Source: Poriferisodalis sp965116245
GTDB lineage: Bacteria > Actinomycetota > Acidimicrobiia > Acidimicrobiales > Poriferisodalaceae
NCBI GenBank assembly: GCA_965116245.1
Contig: OZ220497.1
Span: 2,046,001 to 2,110,000, forward strand
Direction of reading: 5' to 3'
DNA: 64,000 bases
This document shows, piece by piece, positions 8,074 through 15,892 of this stretch. The notes below the pieces were generated by a model, which was not told the DNA's origin, searched no databases, and saw only the letters and a list, made by a program, of their open reading frames with translations. The first letter of the stretch is position 1, and each line of letters starts with the position of its first letter. The position numbers were made by a program, and so were the translations under genes.

Positions 8074-9162
8074 TTAGGAGTTGTGGGGGAGCTTGCGGAC
8101 AAGGGCGATTAGCACAGGGGCGCCGATCACGCCTGTTACGACACCGATGGGGAGTTCGCGGGGCTGTAGCGCCAACCGCGCAACGACATCGGCCCAGACC
8201 AGCATTAGGGCTCCGAGCGCAGTGGCAGCGGGTAGGAGGTGGCGATGGATCGGGCCGACGAGTCGGCGCGCTATGTGCGGCGCGGCGAGTCCTACGAACC
8301 CGATCCCGCCCGACAACGAGACAGCGAAGCCCACACATAGCGCAACCACGATGACCAGCACCAGTCGAGTGCGAGCAGGGTCGACTCCGCTGGCCATGGC
8401 GGTCTCGTCACCCAGTGCGAGTAGGTCAAGTCGACGTCGCCACCAGAACACCATGGCGAGACCAGCGCTCATGCCGATGTAGCCGAGAGGCAAAGTTGAC
8501 CATTCGGCGTTGGCGAGCGACCCAAGGAGCCAGAACATCACCGCCCGGGCGCCTTCGGCGCTCTCCGCGAACAGGATCAAGAGGCTGGTAGTGGCGCTCA
8601 ACAGGTAGCTCACCGCCACGCCCGCAACCAGCATCCGCGAAGGTGTGATCTGGCCAGTCGACCTCGCAAGAGCCAGCACCAGCGCAAGCGCGCCGAGAGC
8701 CCCGAAAAAAGCCATGAGCGACACCGAGTTGGCGCCAAGTCCGGCTCCGACACCGAACAAGATTGCTGCCGCCGCACCTGTCGACGCCCCCGAGGTGACA
8801 CCCAGGATGTAGGGCTCAGCCAGAGGGTTGCGGACCAGCGCCTGCAATGCTGCGCCAGCGACACCCAACGCGGCACCCACTATCGCTCCAAGCAACACCC
8901 TTGGCAGGCGTACATCCCAGATGATTGCGTCGTGAGTACGTGCCCATGTCGCTTCACCGGGTATTCCAATGGTGTAGTGGCCGATGACCTTCAGCACGGT
9001 GGTGGGGGCAACCTGTACCGGGCCCAGCCCGATGGCTACTACCACCGAAGCCAGCGCCGCTAGCGCTAGGGCGATGAGGGCTGGCTGGCGACTCCAGACC
9101 CATCCGATCCCCGACGCTGGGTTGGTCTGGTTGCTGGTGACCGGCTTGAGTTGAGCTGTCAT
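8074..9162 (-). CDS. FecCD-family ABC transporter permease
   Basis: 362 residues with about ten hydrophobic segments, the usual FecCD/BtuC topology. Family motifs include LPRVLLGAIVGAALGVAG, QALVRNPLAEPYILGVTSGA and GGIGFVGLAAPHIAR, the last being the coupling region facing the ATPase. It is the first gene of the importer operon, and its start lies about 146 bases from the centre-left of the palindromic operator at 9308-9334, which reads toward it on the minus strand. This suggests metal-dependent repression of import. The permease is complete and has no visible lesion. Confidence 0.9.
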   Translation of the reverse strand: MTAQLKPVTSNQTNPASGIGWVWSRQPALIALALAALASVVVAIGLGPVQVAPTTVLKVIGHYTIGIPGEATWARTHDAIIWDVRLPRVLLGAIVGAALGVAGAALQALVRNPLAEPYILGVTSGASTGAAAAILFGVGAGLGANSVSLMAFFGALGALALVLALARSTGQITPSRMLVAGVAVSYLLSATTSLLILFAESAEGARAVMFWLLGSLANAEWSTLPLGYIGMSAGLAMVFWWRRRLDLLALGDETAMASGVDPARTRLVLVIVVALCVGFAVSLSGGIGFVGLAAPHIARRLVGPIHRHLLPAATALGALMLVWADVVARLALQPRELPIGVVTGVIGAPVLIALVRKLPHNS

Positions 9163-9307
9163 CGGCAGGGAGCAACCAGATGAACAGTCAGCGGCTTGAA
9201 ATAGATCAAGGTCAGCACGGCGTTAACGCGCTCTCCAGCGAGGGCGACGGAACACTCCTGTTTTCGATCCCAGGCGTCGAGCAAGCACAGCGCCGCACCC
9301 TAGCAAA

Positions 9308-9334
9308 AAATGAGAATGGTTCCTATTCTCATTT
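9308..9334. promoter_or_regulatory. Perfect 10-7-10 inverted repeat, Fur/Zur-like operator
   Basis: Arms AAATGAGAAT (9308-9317) and ATTCTCATTT (9325-9334) are exact reverse complements around the 7-base spacer GGTTCCT. Size and AT-rich arms resemble Fur-superfamily operators. It lies upstream of the minus-strand ABC importer operon. The reverse complement of spacer plus right part recurs in front of the CobW-family gene at 4003-4023, linking the two transcription units. Which Fur-family protein binds is not known. Confidence 0.7.
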
Positions 9335-9353
9335 ACTGTTTCTCAACAGCAGC

Positions 9354-10061
9354 GATCGACTCCTCGTTGACCTAGCAGGGAAGACGTTGACTCCGGTCGC
9401 GGTGCGGAGTGTCGTCATCGGCATTGCCGACGCTCTCGAGCTCGACGACCCCGCTTTCATGGGCTGCAGCGTGGGCGGACTTCTCGCGCTCGACCTAGCG
9501 TTCCATCATCCGGATCGCTTCCGGGCGGTCATCTCGCTCCAGGGAGCGCTGCACATCGGTGGTTCGCTAGACCGTTTGCCTGGGTTCTGGCACCCGCAGG
9601 TCTCTAACGAGTCGAAGGCCAAGATGATGGAGGGCCTCACGGCGCCGCAGTCACCGGAGGCCTTCCGCAAAGAGACGATCCAGACCTACGCCGCCGGATG
9701 GCCTCCGGTGTTCCTGGGCGACCTGGCGTACTACATCGAAGAGTTCGATCTGCGCGACTGCGCTGGCGAGATCGACACGGGTGAAGTAGCAGTCCACATT
9801 CTCACTGGCGACTACGACTACAGCGCAACCGTTGCGCACGGCCGTGCAGCGCACCAAGCGATTGCTGGATCGACATGGTCGGTCATGCGCAATATCGGGC
9901 ACTTCCCGATGTCGGAGAACCCCGATCTCTTCGCGCAGTACCTCCTGCCCGTACTAGACGAGATCTGCAAGGATGCCAGACGAGCAGGACCTAACTGCCA
10001 AGACCGAGATAGTCACGAGCCAGCAACTCACTTGCCCTCTCGGTCGGGTGGGGCTGAGTAA
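9354..10061 (+). pseudogene. Alpha/beta-hydrolase lacking its N-terminal part
   Basis: Homology starts at DRLLVDLAGKTL, in the middle of a normal alpha/beta-hydrolase. The nucleophile elbow GCSVGG (Ser), a cap-region stretch and the catalytic His of NIGHFPMSENP are present. The front with the oxyanion-hole HG motif is missing. The frame is open back to an ATG at 9180, but that upstream part runs through the operator palindrome and shows no homology, so it is probably chance. A GTG at 9402 could still start a short protein. The downstream 240-bp piece at 10983-11220 is a second, diverged copy of its 3' half. I treat it as a 5'-truncated remnant. Confidence 0.65.
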
Positions 10062-10324
10062 ACAATTTCTGTTTGGTGCGTCGTCTTGGTGCGTCGTTGT
10101 CGCTGATTGGATTTCCTCGGATGCCCGGCAGTCGTTCTGGAAGTCTGGGTTTCACTGCTTCGACCGGCGGGTTGGGCTGCGTATCTCCGTAAACCGATCA
10201 ACCGTCCGGCTGGCCTATTGATCGCCGTAAGCCGGTTGAGTTACGCCAGACAGACACGCCAGAATCTCGTTTAGCTGTTCCCGGTTGCACCTCTAATGCC
10301 GGAGGCGGCTAGTAGTCTTGGGTC

Positions 10325-10504
10325 ATGACCCCGAAAGTGTGGACCGCGGCTGAGCTAGATGTAATGGATCCTGGTGAGGTTGATGCCATCTTCTAAGGGG
10401 GTATTATTTGGGATCCCGCAGACGCCCCCGAGGAGTTGCTGGCTCGCACAAGGGAGCGGATCCTTCATCGTATCAAGGAGACCGAGGCGACTCAGCGGTC
10501 TTGA
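10325..10504 (+). pseudogene. Antitoxin-like small ORF with an internal stop
   Basis: Reading from the ATG at 10325 gives MTPKVWTAAELDVMDPGEVDAIF, with a TAA at 10394-10396, then a further 36 codons in the same frame (beginning GGIIWDPADAPEELLARTRER) to a TGA at 10502. The composition and size resemble small antitoxins, and the end overlaps a second frame start (TTG at 10501), a common toxin-antitoxin layout. I do not recognise a specific family. The nonsense codon suggests decay. Confidence 0.35.
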
Positions 10505-10809
10505 CCGAACGGCGCCTAGTCCGGGTTACCGACGGCTTCTTTGAGGACCTTGATCGTCAATTGGGCGCGGAACGCGGACCAAACGGTGAACCGTCGGCCG
10601 GGGATTTCCAGACGATTGAGTTGTTGCGTATCGTTGACCGATTCGCTGAACGGTTCGACGACCTCCCTGAGCTGATCCCTGGGCGTAGTGACTACCGGGT
10701 GCTGCTCACCAGCGGCGTGCAGGCGCGGTCGCTCAACGTCGTCGGCCAACTCGCGCGATACTAGGCAGTCGAACTCATCTCTATTGATGTTGACCTCACC
10801 TGGGACTGA
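10501..10809 (+). pseudogene. Toxin-like partner ORF with an internal stop
   Basis: From the TTG at 10501 the frame reads through RRLVRVTDGFFEDLD and ends at a TAG (10762-10764). Coding-like sequence continues in frame (AVELISIDVDLTWD) to a TGA at 10807. It is coupled to the preceding antitoxin-like frame by a TTGA overlap. About 100 codons fit a small toxin, but the family is not recognised. A minus-strand frame over the same bases (10516-10908) looks like a shadow. Confidence 0.35.
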
Positions 10810-10982
10810 TCCGCAGGCTGTGAACCTGTCCCGCAGCACCTCGAGGATTGCAATCTCGGAGGGCTCCACACCGAGTAGACGTCCGGGCTTTACGGCTACC
10901 TCCAGCAAGTGAACTTGACACCGCGCAATCGAGTGTCGGTGCCGCCGAGTCTACGAAAACGTCAGTACGGGCTTTATGACCC

Positions 10983-11220
10983 CACCGGAGGCTTTCCGCA
11001 AGGAGACGATCCAGACCTACGCCGCTGGATGGCCTCCGGTGTTCCTGGGCGACCTGGCGTACTACATCGAAGAGTTCGATCTGCGTGACTGCGCGAGCGA
11101 GATCGACACGGATGAAGTAGCAGTCCACATACTCACCGGCGATTACGACTACAGCGCAACTGTTGAGCACGGCCGCGCAGCACACCAAGCGATCGCTGGG
11201 TCGACATGGTCAGTCATGCG
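10983..11220 (+). pseudogene. Second, truncated copy of the alpha/beta-hydrolase 3' region
   Basis: Aligns without gaps to 9655-9892, roughly 90 percent or more identical by eye, from PEAFRKETIQTYAAGWPPVF to GSTWSVMR. Differences are scattered single bases such as GE versus SE and TG versus TD, so it is a divergent paralogue fragment rather than an exact repeat. It stops abruptly where IS-end-like sequence begins at 11222, just before the catalytic-His segment. Confidence 0.8.
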
Positions 11221-11221
11221 C

Positions 11222-11280
11222 GACCTCGACCCCTACCCGCGGACCCTAAACCCGCATCACCCCCCAAAACGCGAAGCCTC
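11222..11280. repeat. Solo ISL3-type right end
   Basis: Resembles 3837-3895 of the ISL3-family element: both share CTCGACCCCTAC, then GGACCCT, an ACCC-rich tract, a C/A run and ACGCGAAGCCTC. No transposase lies next to it. It joins the broken hydrolase copy on its left to the broken SDR gene on its right, so it looks like an insertion followed by deletion of the element body. Confidence 0.6.
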
Positions 11281-11300
11281 AAGGAAAACGACACAAGCGA

Positions 11301-11742
11301 TTCGAGAGAAAGCGGATCATCGTCACTGGCGCTGCGGCGGGCTTCGGCGAGGCCATCTCTAGGCAGTTGGTCGCCGAGGGTGGACGCGTCGTCGTCTCCG
11401 ACATTGACGAAGCGGGCGCACAGGCGCTCGCAGCGGAGCTGGACGGTGCCATGCCGTACCAGCTTGATGTCACCGACGAAGACGCGACGCAGTCAATGAT
11501 GGACAACGTCGCCACAGAGTGGGGTGGCATTGACATCATCGTTGCCAACCGGATTCGATCTCAACGCTGTCGGCACACCTGAACTGCATCCCGAAGTCGA
11601 AAAAGCGGTGATCAAAGGCATCCCGATGGGTCGTCGCGCTACGCCGGAAGACGTGGCCAAGTCAGTCGCATTTCTCGCGTCCGACGAAGCGGAGTTCCTG
11701 ACGGGCGTTGGACTCGCGGTTGACGGCGGGCGCAGCCTCTGA
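11301..11742 (+). pseudogene. Short-chain dehydrogenase/reductase with central deletion
   Basis: The first part reads KRIIVTGAAAGFGEAISRQLV, a Rossmann TGxxxGxG nucleotide-binding motif, and continues to DIIVAN, where NAG is expected. There the frame shifts by one and sequence resumes at NAVGTPELHPEVEKAVIKG, running to FLTGVGLAVDGG, the standard SDR C-terminus. Roughly 75-80 residues, including the catalytic Ser and YxxxK, are absent. No sound start is visible, because IS-end sequence lies directly upstream. It cannot encode an active SDR. Confidence 0.8.
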
Positions 11743-12060
11743 CTTCGTCGGTGTCTCGCGTCGGTTGGCCCAAACCGGCGACATCTACCTACTTACCTAC
11801 CCGACACACGAACTGCCTGCGTGATCTTCGCCGGACACGATGCGGAGCCAGCAGTGGCAGAGGCTCACGAGTCTCCGGAATAGCTTTCAACGTCCGCTAA
11901 CGAGGTAACCAGCGCCAAAAAAAGGCGTAACCCCGGCCGTTTGCCGTGGCAGGGACGGTTCCGGGGTCTTCAAGGTCCATTATATGACGTCTGAGAGGTG
12001 TCGCCTGGTCTAGTCGCCCGACTGTCCAGGCGGTTGGAGCCCGCGAGGCGGTGTGGATGG
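11743..12060. other. Intergenic region without a recognisable gene
   Basis: 318 bases between the SDR remnant and a convergent DUF1801 gene. The only structure seen is the hairpin at 11929-11968 and a short CGCC / A7 / GGCG hairpin just before it (about 11913-11927). No coding pattern is convincing. Confidence 0.5.
11929..11968. terminator. Strong hairpin, possible bidirectional terminator
   Basis: ACCCCGG pairs with CCGGGGT across the hairpin, with a second GT/AC plus CC/GG helix inside and a 2-base bulge. It lies between the convergent SDR remnant and the DUF1801 gene, a plausible terminator place. There is no clear U tract. Confidence 0.4.
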
Positions 12061-12486
12061 TTACAGTTTCTCGCCCGGGAGCTGATGGGCTTGTTGGATC
12101 CACGAGGCGAGCTGGGTTTCGTCTAGTTCGTCGTCTTGGTGGATGTCGAGGTAGCGGACATCGGGATGTTTCGATGTCTTGGGTGGTTGGGGGTTGAGTG
12201 ACGAGCCGTTGTGGAACGCGATCTGCACCTTCTTGGTGAAGCATAGGAACGATGCGAACACGGTGTCGGCGTCGACGCCGTAGAACGGCTGGTTCCAGCG
12301 GACTTTGCGGTACACGTTGGGGACAATGCCAGCGATGAGTTGGTCAATTCGCTCGCCTAGGCCCTGTTTCCAATCAGGCATGTGTTTGATGTAAGAGCGG
12401 ACGGGTACGTCGCCGTCGCCTTTGGGGACCTGAGGGTTGCCGCCAGAAAGCAGCTTGACCTCGGCGGGTGGTTTCCAATCGGTCAT
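12061..12486 (-). CDS. DUF1801-family protein
   Basis: About 141 residues from the ATG at 12486 (MTDWKPPAEVK), with GAGG 11 bases upstream. The core contains YRKVRWNQPFYGV and ASFLCFTKKVQIAFHNGS, the features of the DUF1801 (YdhG-like) fold, a small soluble domain of unconfirmed biochemical role, sometimes proposed to bind iron or act in stress. An upstream in-frame ATG adds an unconserved leader, so the shorter start is preferred. It stands alone. Confidence 0.75.
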   Translation of the reverse strand: MTDWKPPAEVKLLSGGNPQVPKGDGDVPVRSYIKHMPDWKQGLGERIDQLIAGIVPNVYRKVRWNQPFYGVDADTVFASFLCFTKKVQIAFHNGSSLNPQPPKTSKHPDVRYLDIHQDDELDETQLASWIQQAHQLPGEKL

Positions 12487-12637
12487 GGGAAGTGGTCCTC
12501 TGTGCGTTGAGCCGAGCAGATCACGGCTGGGCGTCGATGGTTTTGGTGACCACGTCCGACTCACTGAACATCATCAGATGCTTCGACATAGCTTGCACAC
12601 ATATGGGGCTCGGAGCGCTCGGGTAGCTTCGTGTGTC

Positions 12638-13153
12638 ATGGGCGCTAACGGGTTCCGGTTGGGTCGACTTGATCATGTGCATATTCGTGTGCCGGACCGT
12701 GCCGAGGCGGCAGCGTGGTACCACGAACATTTGGGCTTTGAGCCGGTCAAGCGATTCGACTTCTGGGCGACGGCGATTGACGATGGACCACTTCAAGTCT
12801 CTGCCGACGGTGGCGCCACGACGCTCGCGCTCTTTGAGGCGAGCGAGGCGCACCCCATGGAGCAACAACGCCTGGGCGTTGCGTTCAGTGTGGACGCGGA
12901 CTCGTTCGTTGCCTTCGTCCGTTCCCTGACTGGTGAGATTTGTGCGCCCTCTGGTGAACAGCTCACCCAGCAACACGTGGTTGACTTGGACCTGTGCTGG
13001 GCGATCAACCTGGCTGATCCGTGGGGCAACGTTTACGAACTCAACTGCTACGACTACGCGACGGTCCGCCAGCAACTGATTGAGGCCGATGGCGTAGAGC
13101 CGCAAAGGTATTGGCCCGCCGAACTCCACGAGGCGCACATCAAAGGTGCCTAG
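12638..13153 (+). CDS. VOC-family (glyoxalase/bleomycin-resistance-like) protein
   Basis: About 171 residues from the ATG at 12638. The N-terminal half begins GRLDHVHIRVPDRAEAAAWY and continues to LGFEPV, a classic VOC module start with a metal-ligand His (LDHV). The C-terminal half contains INLADPWGNVYELNCYDY, where DPxGNxxEL supplies the second metal-ligand Glu. These proteins use divalent metal for isomerase, dioxygenase or thiol-transfer chemistry; the substrate cannot be told. The earlier in-frame ATG at 12437 overlaps the divergent DUF1801 gene and adds no homology. Confidence 0.8.
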   Translation: MGANGFRLGRLDHVHIRVPDRAEAAAWYHEHLGFEPVKRFDFWATAIDDGPLQVSADGGATTLALFEASEAHPMEQQRLGVAFSVDADSFVAFVRSLTGEICAPSGEQLTQQHVVDLDLCWAINLADPWGNVYELNCYDYATVRQQLIEADGVEPQRYWPAELHEAHIKGA

Positions 13154-13162
13154 CCTGATCTG

Positions 13163-13351
13163 ATGCCGAGATCCATTCAAGAGGTCCTAGATCACGCCGA
13201 TGAACTTGCCCAGCGCTTTGAGGATTATGAGCCTCGGCCTGAAGACGAACGCCCCGTTGAGGAATATCTCCTCAGACGTGCCGCTCTTGCGCGCGCTCGC
13301 GGCGAGCGGCAGATTGACGAAGCCGACCGGTCCGCAGCCATTTCCTTGTAG
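13163..13351 (+). CDS. Small charged protein of unknown function
   Basis: 62 residues, rich in Glu, Arg and Ala, with no membrane segment. DHADELAQRFEDYEP and a helical EEYLLRRAALARAR are the visible segments. It follows the VOC gene by 9 bases. Small helical proteins like this are often regulators or antitoxins, but I recognise no family. Confidence 0.5.
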   Translation: MPRSIQEVLDHADELAQRFEDYEPRPEDERPVEEYLLRRAALARARGERQIDEADRSAAISL

Positions 13352-13425
13352 CGCATCGGCGATCTACTAGGCGCGTTCGCGCGCCGACAAGGCGGAGGAA
13401 CCTCGGAGTTGCCTTTTCGTCTTAT

Positions 13426-13441
13426 ATCGACTATCGTCGAT
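13426..13441. promoter_or_regulatory. ArsR operator-like inverted repeat
   Basis: ATCGAC and GTCGAT are perfect reverse complements around TATC. The repeat ends five bases before the arsR start codon at 13447, the position expected for an autoregulatory operator overlapping the promoter. Confidence 0.6.
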
Positions 13442-13446
13442 GATCG

Positions 13447-13800
13447 ATGCAGATCCAAACCTCAGTTGAGCGGCTTGACCGAGCCCATGCGTCCGAGTGG
13501 GCCGAGTGGTTTCGTGCAATCGGTGATCCCACGAGAGTGCTGATCCTTCATTTGCTCTCAACTGAAGACCGCTCAATGACCGTCGGCGAGATCACCGAGG
13601 CGCTTGACGTCGGCCAGTCCACTGTCTCGCACCATCTCGCCAAGCTGGCGGCCGTTGGCTTCGTGCAAGTCGATCACGTAGCCAACTCGAGCCTCTGGCG
13701 CGTGAACAACTGCTGCATTGAGGCGTTCCCATCTGCTGCTGAGGTGATCATGGGCAGGATTTCAACAGACTTCTACCGAGCAAGAGGTATCGAACAATGA
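13447..13800 (+). CDS. arsR: ArsR-family metalloregulator
   Basis: 117 residues with the ArsR winged helix: WFRAIGDPTRVLILHLLS, then the recognition-helix region DVGQSTVSHHLAKLAAVGFV. After the wing comes NNCCIEAFP, a Cys pair likely to bind trivalent arsenic, as in actinobacterial ArsR variants whose sensor is C-terminal. The stop overlaps the arsM start (ATGA). It should repress the two-gene operon through the palindrome at 13426-13441 and release it upon As(III) binding. This is an inference from family behaviour and context. Confidence 0.88.
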   Translation: MQIQTSVERLDRAHASEWAEWFRAIGDPTRVLILHLLSTEDRSMTVGEITEALDVGQSTVSHHLAKLAAVGFVQVDHVANSSLWRVNNCCIEAFPSAAEVIMGRISTDFYRARGIEQ

Positions 13801-14510
13801 AAAATGACCAGATTCAGGACGAGGTGCGCGCCTATTACCGCAATGCTGCGCTCACGCGAGATGTTTGCTGCGGGGATGATGACGAGCGTTGGGGCGCCTC
13901 CCTATATGACGCCAAGACGCTGGACGCTGGAACCGAATCCGCAGCGAACATCTCGATGGGCTGCGGCAACCCGTTCGCGATAGCCGACCTCAAGCCGGGC
14001 GAGACCGTGCTTGACCTCGGATCGGGCGGCGGGCTTGACGTGATCCTCTCCGCCAAGCGTGTGGCACCCACAGGCAAGGCGTACGGGGTCGACTTCCTCC
14101 CCGAGATGCTCGACTTAGCACGCGCCAACGCGGCTGATGCTGGGGTCTCCAACGTTGAGTTCCTCAAGGGAGCGATTGAAGAACTCCCTCTGCCCGATGC
14201 ATCGATCGATGTCGTCATATCGAACTGCGTCATCAACCTCGCACCGGACAAGAAGCCAGTCTTTGACGAGATGGCACGTGTGCTGCGTTCAGGAGGACGA
14301 GTCGCAGTGTCGGATGTAGTTGCCGACAACGAGTTCGATACACCTGCCGAAGGAGTCACGTGGGCAGGCTGCGGTGCTGGCGCCCTACCGCATGATGTCT
14401 ACTTGGCGATGCTCGGCGACAGCGGCTTCGTTGGCGCGGAGATCAAGTACACCCACGACACCGGCCCAGGCCTCCACGGCGCAATCATCCGGGCCACCCT
14501 CGCCAAGTAA
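13797..14510 (+). CDS. arsM: Arsenite S-adenosylmethionine methyltransferase ArsM
   Basis: 237 residues. The SAM motif VLDLGSGGGLDVIL and post-I acidic region YGVDFLPEML are clear. Cysteines typical of ArsM are in DVCCGDDD (residues 24-25), MGCGNP, ISNCVINL and TWAGCGAGAL. ArsM methylates As(III) stepwise to methylated and volatile species, using SAM and thiols. It overlaps arsR by 4 nt, so the pair is one arsenic-response operon. No arsenic efflux pump or arsenate reductase is nearby. Confidence 0.92.
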   Translation: MKNDQIQDEVRAYYRNAALTRDVCCGDDDERWGASLYDAKTLDAGTESAANISMGCGNPFAIADLKPGETVLDLGSGGGLDVILSAKRVAPTGKAYGVDFLPEMLDLARANAADAGVSNVEFLKGAIEELPLPDASIDVVISNCVINLAPDKKPVFDEMARVLRSGGRVAVSDVVADNEFDTPAEGVTWAGCGAGALPHDVYLAMLGDSGFVGAEIKYTHDTGPGLHGAIIRATLAK

Positions 14511-14573
14511 GCCGCTGAGCCGTCCGTCTGAGTCGGTCCACCCCAATGGCGGACGTGCAGACGAGCCCAGTCT

Positions 14574-14795
14574 CTACGACCAGGCGCCGGACATGACTGC
14601 CGGGTCGTAGAGGTCCTCAACGAGTGCCGCAAACTGCACGAGTTGGTCGACGCTGATTGGATTAACGTTGGAAAGCCCTTGGCGCTCAAGTGCTCGGCGG
14701 AGGTACTCGGTTCGCGAGAGCCCGATTCGCTTCGCCTTGGCGTCAATTGCTGCCAGCACCTCTTCGGGAACGTCTCGGATCAGAATGTTGGCCAT
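14574..14795 (-). CDS. Orphan FitA/VapB-like ribbon-helix-helix antitoxin
   Basis: 73 residues: MANILIRDVPEEVLAAIDAKA starts a beta strand and helix, then GLSRTEYLRRALERQG, the FitA/VapB ribbon-helix-helix, and a short C-terminal toxin-binding tail. AGGAGG lies just upstream of the ATG. The PIN-domain toxin that should follow is absent; the downstream side runs into the end of arsM. It is either an orphan antitoxin or the survivor of a broken pair. Confidence 0.75.
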   Translation of the reverse strand: MANILIRDVPEEVLAAIDAKAKRIGLSRTEYLRRALERQGLSNVNPISVDQLVQFAALVEDLYDPAVMSGAWS

Positions 14796-14915
14796 GGCTA
14801 CCTCCTAGATGAAGCGTTAAGCAAAACGGCGGGTATGCCCCCAGGAGTCCACCGAAGCATCACGCACTTGATGTAGGAGGCCAACTAGCGTCGGCACCGA
14901 TGGGGAGCAGGCATC

Positions 14916-15647
14916 GTGGAAGAAGTACTGAAAGGCACATCAAGAGACGCTGAGCGTTTTGGGCGCCCATTGTACACCGTCGCCGAGGCAGCCAGGTTCG
15001 TGGGCATGGCCCCGTCGACGCTGCATACATGGGCCCGGGGTTACCAACGTCGCCGCAATACCCGGGCGGTGATTAGAAAAGGACCAGTAGTCACCGCGCT
15101 TGAACAAATGCCGGGTGATCGTCGCAGCATTCCATTCATAGGGTTGGTTGAAGCTGCTGTTGTTCAGGCATTCCGCCAGACCGGACTCCCAATGCAGAGA
15201 ATCCGGCGAGCTTTGGAGGTGCTCACCGAGCAGGGTGAATTTGAGCACGCTCTGGCTAGTCGACAGATCTACAGCGATGGCGCAGAAATTCTCTATGATT
15301 ACGCCCGAAGTTCGGACGATAAACAACTCCGTCTGCTGACTATAATCCATTCTGGGCAAAGAGTTTTTCACGAAGTAATCGAGCATTATCTGGAGCGTAT
15401 CAAGTTTGAAGATACGTGGGCGAACAAGTTGATCCTGCCGGTGACTAAGCGGCATTTGCTTCAGGTCAGTGCCAGTGTGCAAGGTGGTGATCCGCTATTT
15501 GTGCATGGAGGAGCCCCACTTTCAGCAGTGCGCTCCCGCCTCGTTGCCGGTGAGCCAGTAAAATCAGTTGCGCGCGACTACGGCGTTCCGAGCGATGAAA
15601 TAGTGGAGGCGATCCATGCCGTCTGGCCGTCGCAGAAAGCGGCCTGA
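14916..15647 (+). CDS. HTH plus DUF433 protein, antitoxin-like
   Basis: 243 residues. The N-terminal part LYTVAEAARFVGMAPSTLHTW is a MerR/excisionase-like helix-turn-helix. The middle (IPFIGLVEAAVVQAFR to VLTEQGE) is a helical region common in these proteins. The C-terminal 70 residues, FVHGGAPLSAVRSRLVAGEP followed by ARDYGVPSDEIVEAIHAVW, form a DUF433 domain. Such proteins usually precede a DUF5615 PIN-like toxin. Here a short overlapping frame (15616-15717) sits in that place but stops after 33 codons. Base composition is more AT-rich than the neighbours. Confidence 0.7.
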   Translation: MEEVLKGTSRDAERFGRPLYTVAEAARFVGMAPSTLHTWARGYQRRRNTRAVIRKGPVVTALEQMPGDRRSIPFIGLVEAAVVQAFRQTGLPMQRIRRALEVLTEQGEFEHALASRQIYSDGAEILYDYARSSDDKQLRLLTIIHSGQRVFHEVIEHYLERIKFEDTWANKLILPVTKRHLLQVSASVQGGDPLFVHGGAPLSAVRSRLVAGEPVKSVARDYGVPSDEIVEAIHAVWPSQKAA

Positions 15648-15717
15648 TTCAGAACTCCCATTTTTTGATCCTAATTCGCCTGAATCGCATCCTTCAGCGT
15701 ACGTGTCGAAGCGGTGA
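15616..15717 (+). pseudogene. Stub of a DUF5615-like toxin gene (tentative)
   Basis: ATG at 15616, inside the end of the DUF433 gene, opens a 33-codon frame, MPSGRRRKRPDSELPFFD and on to a TGA at 15715. Its place and the basic start followed by PFFD resemble the beginning of DUF5615 toxins, but nothing of the later PIN-like core is present. The identification rests mostly on position. Confidence 0.3.
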
Positions 15718-15892
15718 TTTGTCATGCGACATATCTGCGTCTTGTGCTGTGCAAAATAGGTTGAACCTGGTGGCTCGCCCCGCTTGGGTTAAGGGCGAGG
15801 CCCGCTCGCCGCGATGTGTCGACAGGGTGTCGGCGTGTCGGACATCTCAATAATGGCGGCAATCCGTGCTGGGCATGGTGTAGCCTGCCGGC

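Noticed and set aside
9180..9353. N-terminal extension of the hydrolase frame
   Set aside because: It crosses the operator palindrome and shows none of the expected hydrolase N-terminus, so it is treated as chance open frame.
10516..10908. 130-codon minus-strand frame over the toxin-antitoxin-like region
   Set aside because: It mirrors the plus-strand coding-like frame, and composition favours the plus strand despite its stop codons.
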